From Tetradesmus obliquus (lineage: Eukaryota > Chlorophyta > Chlorophyceae > Sphaeropleales > Scenedesmaceae), in NCBI GenBank assembly GCA_030272155.1, contig CP126201.1, positions 3,818,501 to 3,882,500 of the forward strand: DNA of 64,000 nucleotides. Reading direction: 5' to 3'. The first letter of the stretch is position 1; the number at the start of each line of letters is the position of its first letter. Shown here one piece after another: positions 59,386-64,000 of this stretch. The notes under the pieces are model-generated. The model did no database searches. It was not told the DNA's origin and saw nothing but the letters and a program-made list of their open reading frames with translations. The position numbers and the translations under genes were made by a program.

Positions 59386-59944
59386 CTATGCTACTGCTTT
59401 CTTGCTGCGCTCCTGCTGATGCTTCCGCTGGGCTGCTGTTGCCGCCCTCAGCATTGGCAGCCTGCTGCTGCTGCTGCTGCTGGGCGTGCTGCAGGCACGC
59501 TGCCACAAAGTCTGTGGTGACCTGGCGCATGGCTGCGTGGCGCGCCCAGGTGCCGCGGTTGATGAGGGGCGGCTTGCGGCTGGGGGGGCAGCGCGCCAGC
59601 AGCGGCAGCACACCATCACTGAAGTAGCCCAGGGACGCGCACGACCTGCGGCGGCAGCAGCACGCAGCTAGGTGTTAGATGCTGCTGTCGCTGTTGCTGA
59701 GGAGTGATGTGTGTGCATACAGGGTGAAAACATTCAGGGTGAGGCGCCAGCAGAGCAGCAGTGTGGAGAGTTGTGGAGGCACATTACCTGCATGTTGAGC
59801 ACGCAACAGTGCATGCTCATGACGTGGTCATGTTTATATGGTGCGGCTGCTCGTATGAAGCACCCAGTGCGAGCTCTCAGCAAATATGTGGCTACCTGCT
59901 TGATGTTGCTGTTGTGTATGCATCGCAAACACAGGAGAGTAGCC

Positions 59945-59981
<37 letters not shown>

Positions 59982-60126
59982 CAGCAGGCATGTGCATTGC
60001 TGCCAATTCTGCTGAACTCTGTGTCTGACTATGCTCAGTATCTGATCGCTTCATTGCTCACATCTTCGTTGCTTGTGCGTCATCGTTGGTCCGCTGCACG
60101 CCTGCATCTCCTGCTGCTCGCCTCAT
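56667..60126 (-). CDS. LCMT1: Leucine carboxyl methyltransferase (PP2A-type), 6 exons
   Basis: Transfers methyl from S-adenosylmethionine to the C-terminal leucine of PP2A-type phosphatase catalytic subunits. Exons 60126-60062, 59645-59228, 58894-58434, 58123-57943, 57486-57220 and 56762-56667; phases fit, 1,488 nt, 495 aa. Family blocks in order: VQRTNDDAQATKM, GYFSDGVLPLL, INRGTWARHAAMRQ, the SAM loop QVVSLGAGSDSSWF, SLVGADLRHLEQLD, LPTLYLAECVLIYLEP, YEQTRPGDAFGATMIANLE, EARLAAAGWAAAAAADM and ERLELLDELEEWRLMQEHYC. It is longer than the usual ~330 aa because of Gln/Ser and Ala/Thr-rich inserts in exons 2 and 3. The Met just before the conserved NDDA block was taken as start. Confidence 0.9.
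57108..57134 (-). repeat. Intronic copy of an exon edge (methyltransferase exon 5 donor side)
   Basis: 27 bp identical to 57217-57243, covering the last codons of exon 5 and the AG/GTG donor. It lies 109 bp downstream in the intron and so offers a second, identical donor context. Confidence 0.75.
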
Positions 60127-61288
60127 GGAGCGACCCCTGCCTCCCCCCAGTCCAATGGGTGGGATGGCTGGGGGAGGCATCGCCATGCCGACAGGTTATT
60201 GAGAACCAGAGCTGTACAATTGTTGTTGACTATTGTAAGCAACGTTGATGAGCAAACGCAGGCAGTGAACGTATCGTCTAGGGCTGATTACAGCGTGGCA
60301 AAGGGCACGTGCAGGTTGGGACAACGCTCCGCGTGCATCTAACGCGTGTTCTTCCTAACATGTACCAACTACATGTCGAATTTCATGCGCTCGGCCTTGA
60401 ACAGAACGTGCTGGCAGCAAATGCCAGCAGTTACTTTGTCATGTCAGGCGTGTCCCAGGGCTCAGGCCTGGGGTCCAGCCTGGCTTGCAGCTTGTGCTGT
60501 TGATCCTCCCTACCCACAGCGGCAGCTGACGCCATACATCACGACAATTGTTTGTGTCTGACTCAGTTACCGGAGTAGGCATCCCTGAAACAATATGTCA
60601 TGTGGTGCTCGACATCAGCAACATCACTGATGTCAGTTGAACTGACAGCAATATGTTCAAGCGATTGTGGCAGCTGTTTGCATCACTGCCGGCCCCCGCA
60701 TGCAATGCCCATGTCTTCGAGTAAACCGCAATTGATAACAGTCGTAACGACACTCAGGCAATTGCTGGTGTCACTTGCTTGTCTCATGCTGGACCCCAAC
60801 TGTTGTCAAACAACATCTCAACTCACAACACGGGGCACAAGCAGCAGGGACAAAGCGTTGCATTCAAAGGAGGCCCCAGCTGCCTCCCACCAACCAGCCC
60901 TCATTCAACCCCGGAGCTTGAATCTCGCTGCAGGTACTCCAACCTAGCATCAAGTGCGTTGAACACAGGTCATCATGACAATCAACAAGCTGTGGGACAT
61001 GCGATCTTCAGTTCTGACCGCAACTTCATGCACATGCGCAGCAGCGTGCTGGTTCAAGCTCTCAAAGCATACACCAGGATTGTGTTTGCCAGCTTGTTAG
61101 CAACATGCAACTGCACTGCACAGCTCAGCCGCCAGGTGTGGCCCTTGGCAATACAACAACACCAACAAACGTCAACTGTAGCAGCAAGCCGCTGGATGCG
61201 GCATCCGCTGGCAAGCAGCCGCACCACAACCAAGCCGCAGCAGAGTGATGACCGCTGCTCCTCCCTTTTGCCTCACGCGCCCCCCTCT
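60127..61288. other. Intergenic region between two minus-strand genes
   Basis: 1,162 bp from the methyltransferase start to the stop of the next gene. It must hold the methyltransferase promoter and the upstream gene's 3' UTR. Short plus-strand frames (for example 60600-60947) have no recognised domain. No repeats of note. Confidence 0.5.
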
Positions 61289-63775
61289 TCACTTTGAGCT
61301 CTTGAGGAAGCCTGGCAGCGGCAGCATGTCCTTAATCACGCCGCCCACCTTGCCCGCGGAGTCGGGGATGACGTCCTTCAGGCCTAAGGGCAAGGCGGAG
61401 CGGAAGTGGGGGGTATATGGCAGGCGGCACGTGGCAGCAATGTGGTACGACACAGCAGCGTCAGCACGCCACACAGAGCTGCTGGTTGGTCCAGTTCTGG
61501 GCAGTCATATCAGAAGAGTAGTATGTCTGTGTGAATGCTGTACAACATGCATGCTGTGCTGCACAAAACGCCAGCAGTGCAGTGCAGTTCAGTGCAGTGC
61601 ATCTTGGTGACCTGCTTGAACCCCACTGGCAGCGTGTCTTCCTCCCCCCACCTGTGTGTGCCAGCTCCTTGGCTGTGGCGGTGCACTCGTAGTAGATGCT
61701 GCAGTAGCGCTCGTCAACAGCAGTCTGGATGATGCTGCGGCAGGGCAGCCAGGCAGGCGAGCAGGCAGGCCGAGCAAGGCAGGCAGAGGGTGTCAGCACA
61801 GGGGCAGTGCTGCCAGGCCCTGAAGTGGGCAGGCGGGAGGAAAGACCTAAAAAAACCTCATCCACCTGTTGCCGCCAACACTCAGGGTTTTGACCCAACC
61901 TTTTACGAGGTTAGGGAACTTGGTGCAGCTGCTGCCAGCTCCAAGTGCATCAACGCCGTGCTCAAGCCAGGTGTGCCTCACAGCATCCCATCTGGTGCAG
62001 GTGGGATGCCGTCACCAAAGCAGAGTACACACACGCCATACTGCTCTCCAAAGCATAGCGGGGGTGCTGTACCTACTGCCTCACCTGCATGCAGACACAC
62101 ACACTGCTGCTGCTGCTGCTGCTGTGCTGCTGCTGCTGTGCTGCTGCTGCTGCCGCTGCTCAGCAGTGCTCACCTGCGCGCCAGCAGCTTGAGCTTGTCG
62201 TCCGTCAGCACGCTGAGGTCGTTTGAGTCCGCGTACAGCGCCGTGAGCGTGTCGAAACTGACGCCCAGGTCGTGCTCCGCGCAGTGACGCTCAAACAGCG
62301 CCACACCCCTGCAGGGTGGGGTGGGGTTGGGTGATGATTGCAACACAGCACAAGGAGTCATGTGATGGCCGGCAGAAAGCGTCAAGCAGCGACTCAGCAA
62401 CAGGGCTCCAGCACACCATGAACAGCTTCACCGTGCACTGTCAGCACATCTGTCAGCCCACTCCCTGCCAGATGTCCCTGATATGTGCCTGACCTACTAC
62501 AGCAGCACATCTGTCAGCGGCTGACAGATGTGCTGCTGTAGTAGGTCAGGGGGCCCACTCCCTGCCAGATGCCCTTGATATGTGCCTGACCTACTGCTTT
62601 GTGGCATGTCCCTGCATGCCTGGGCTGCTAGGGGCAGCACTGTTGCACAATAGTTGTGTGTGCCAGCCGACGCGAGGGTCCTGCCCACCACTGCCACTGC
62701 AGTGTAACACCCCAATCCCAGCCTCAGAGCTGCCCGGCCGCTGCTGCACTGCCCTCCCCCCCTCACCGCCGCCCCGCCAGCGTCTTTACAAGTATAAAGT
62801 CCTCCCCACACTTGCAGTGCAGTGCAACGCCCCAATCCCCTGCCCAGGGCTGCCCGCCTGCTGCTGTGCTGCTTGCGCAAGCTTCGCCCCCCCTGCCATT
62901 CTCACCGCCGCTCCGCCAGCTCTCTGCCGTGCAGGTGCCACTCGTACGCCATCAGCATCTCGCGCAGGTGCTTCACGCTCTCAAGGTAGCCCCTGCCGAC
63001 AGCAGCAAGCAGCAACAGGCAGCCGGCCAGCAGGCAGCAGCAGTGAGAGGACCAGCACCCAAGACAAGAGGGCTGCTAGGCAGCTGCGATCCGGCCTCCT
63101 ATCCACAAACATGCTCACAGCCCAGCCACTGGCTAATGTTAGTGCTGGGCCATGTTGCACTCCATACTCATTCTCATTCTCAGGCAGCGCAATCATGCAT
63201 GGCCCACTGCTGGTGGGGCCTTCTAATTCTTGCATGCGGCTCGCTGCACAGTGGCCGCAGAACCGCCGCCGCACCTGTTGATGTTCTCTGAGAGGCTGGT
63301 CTGCAGCTTCTTCAGGTCAAACCGCCCACCATGCTCATCACCATCATCCTCATCACCACCCACTGCATCGCCCAGCGCCTCCAGCTCTCCCTCAGGCAGC
63401 TCCACCTCGCCCGCAGCAGCAACAGCCACAACAGCGCCTGCAACCACACCACACACAGCCAGCAGGCAAGAAGCTTGTGTCAGCAACGAAAACAGCGTCT
63501 CAGGCAAGATGCGCAAACGCAAGGTTGGTTCAGCGAGACACAGCGCCGCGCAGGCCGCCATACGTGCGAGCATATGGATGCCAAGCAGCAGCCGCTGCAC
63601 CTGTAGCTGGGCTGTGCAAACCTGCCAGCCGCACTGCTCACCGTCTGCAGCCGCCTCGCCACCGGGCCCCACCGCTGCCGCTGCTGCGGGCCGTGCTGCC
63701 CTCTCCTTGACGCTGCGCAGCAGGCTGAGCAGTGTGCCCTCCATGGAGTCCAGCCGCCTGCCTAGCGCGTCATAC
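61289..63775 (-). CDS. Unrecognised conserved-looking protein, C-terminal part, 6 exons
   Basis: The 5' part lies beyond the window. Exons 63775-63642, 63437-63275, 62992-62906, 62308-62174, 61734-61652 and 61383-61289 join in phase for about 232 residues ending LPLPGFLKSSK. The protein is mostly helical and charged: RRLDSMEGTLLSLLRSVKER, an acidic stretch (GDEDDGDEHGG), ESVKHLREMLMAYEWHLHG, RHCAEHDLGVSFDTLTALY, DLSVLTDDKLKLLARR and DERYCSIYYECTATAKEL. The lack of low complexity after the second exon suggests real constraint. I do not recognise the family and assign no function. Confidence 0.7.
62488..62550. repeat. Perfect 31-bp inverted repeat (hairpin) in an intron
   Basis: Arms 62488-62518 and 62520-62550 are exact reverse complements with one base between them, inside the intron at 62309-62905. 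The flank left of the hairpin (about 62459-62495) is repeated on its right (62553-62592), so it arose by local inverted plus direct duplication. A transcript of this gene would fold it into a long stem. Confidence 0.88.
62698..62781 (-). repeat. Intronic copy of an exon edge and adjoining intron
   Basis: Resembles 62818-62920. The right end (62763-62781) repeats the 3' edge and donor of the exon at 62992-62906 with one change; the rest is a diverged duplicate of the adjacent intron. Confidence 0.6.
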
Positions 63776-64000
63776 CTGCGGCCAGTGGTGTGAGGCGGTG
63801 CAGCAGCGTTGCATGCGATGAAGTTGTGGGCCTAGGCGTGTGGTACGCAAGCAGGCAGGCAAGCAGTGACGCTGCAATGTGAGGTTGAACATAATAGCTG
63901 AACAGGCCGTCGTCTGGGGCCGCATGCCGCATGCGGGCAATGGCATAGCAGTCAACATCAGCACAGCCCCCCCTCATAGCAGTCAACATCAGCACAGCCC
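63776..64000. other. Intron or upstream part of the unrecognised gene
   Basis: Follows an acceptor site at 63776-63777 (minus-strand AG), so it is intronic or holds a further exon cut off by the window. A unit of about 31 bp (CATAGCAGTCAACATCAGCA...) occurs twice, near 63944 and 63976. Confidence 0.5.

Overview
The window looks like nuclear DNA of a chlorophyte green alga. Its protein genes are GC-rich and split by many GT-AG introns, its proteins and introns are full of (CAG)n runs, and the recognisable genes are eukaryotic (mitochondrial intermediate peptidase, TAF10, a J-protein, a PP2A-type leucine carboxyl methyltransferase). No rRNA, tRNA, CRISPR, operon or telomere repeat was recognised. 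All gene models below were joined by hand from splice sites, reading phase and family similarity; none has been checked against transcripts.

The window has two halves. Bases 1 to about 35,720 hold no host gene. This is a nested cluster built from (i) a 311-bp monomer, always in one orientation until an inverted copy closes the array, and (ii) copies of one poly(A)-tailed LINE with an apurinic-type endonuclease and reverse transcriptase. The LINE copies range from nearly full length (copy 1 at the left edge, copy 2 at 18.7-24.7 kb) to insertions that are only a few bases of the 3' end plus poly(A), many with clear target-site duplications (TSDs). Blocks of monomers plus their insertions were then duplicated: a 3,968-bp unit at 6.9-13.5 kb, a 2,662-bp repeat at 13.7-17.2 kb, a 755-bp repeat at 14.3-15.8 kb and a 1,714-bp higher-order repeat at 30.9-35.4 kb. 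One piece of an unrelated LINE with an (ATGTA)n tail sits at 25.7-26.1 kb. The layout resembles the Zepp/Zepp-like clusters described at subtelomeric and putative centromeric sites in Coccomyxa and Chlamydomonas, so a candidate regional centromere is the main hypothesis.

Bases 36,102-64,000 are ordinary gene space: mitochondrial intermediate peptidase (minus, 15 exons, 754 aa), TAF10 (plus, 5 exons, 127 aa), a membrane-anchored TPR protein (minus, 14 exons, 635 aa), a tail-anchored J-protein (plus, 6 exons, 255 aa), a leucine carboxyl methyltransferase (minus, 6 exons, 495 aa) and the 3' part of an unrecognised conserved gene (minus, 6 exons visible). Peptidase/TAF10 and TPR/J-protein are divergent pairs; TAF10/TPR and J-protein/methyltransferase are convergent. 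Several introns carry short duplicates of a neighbouring exon edge with its splice site.
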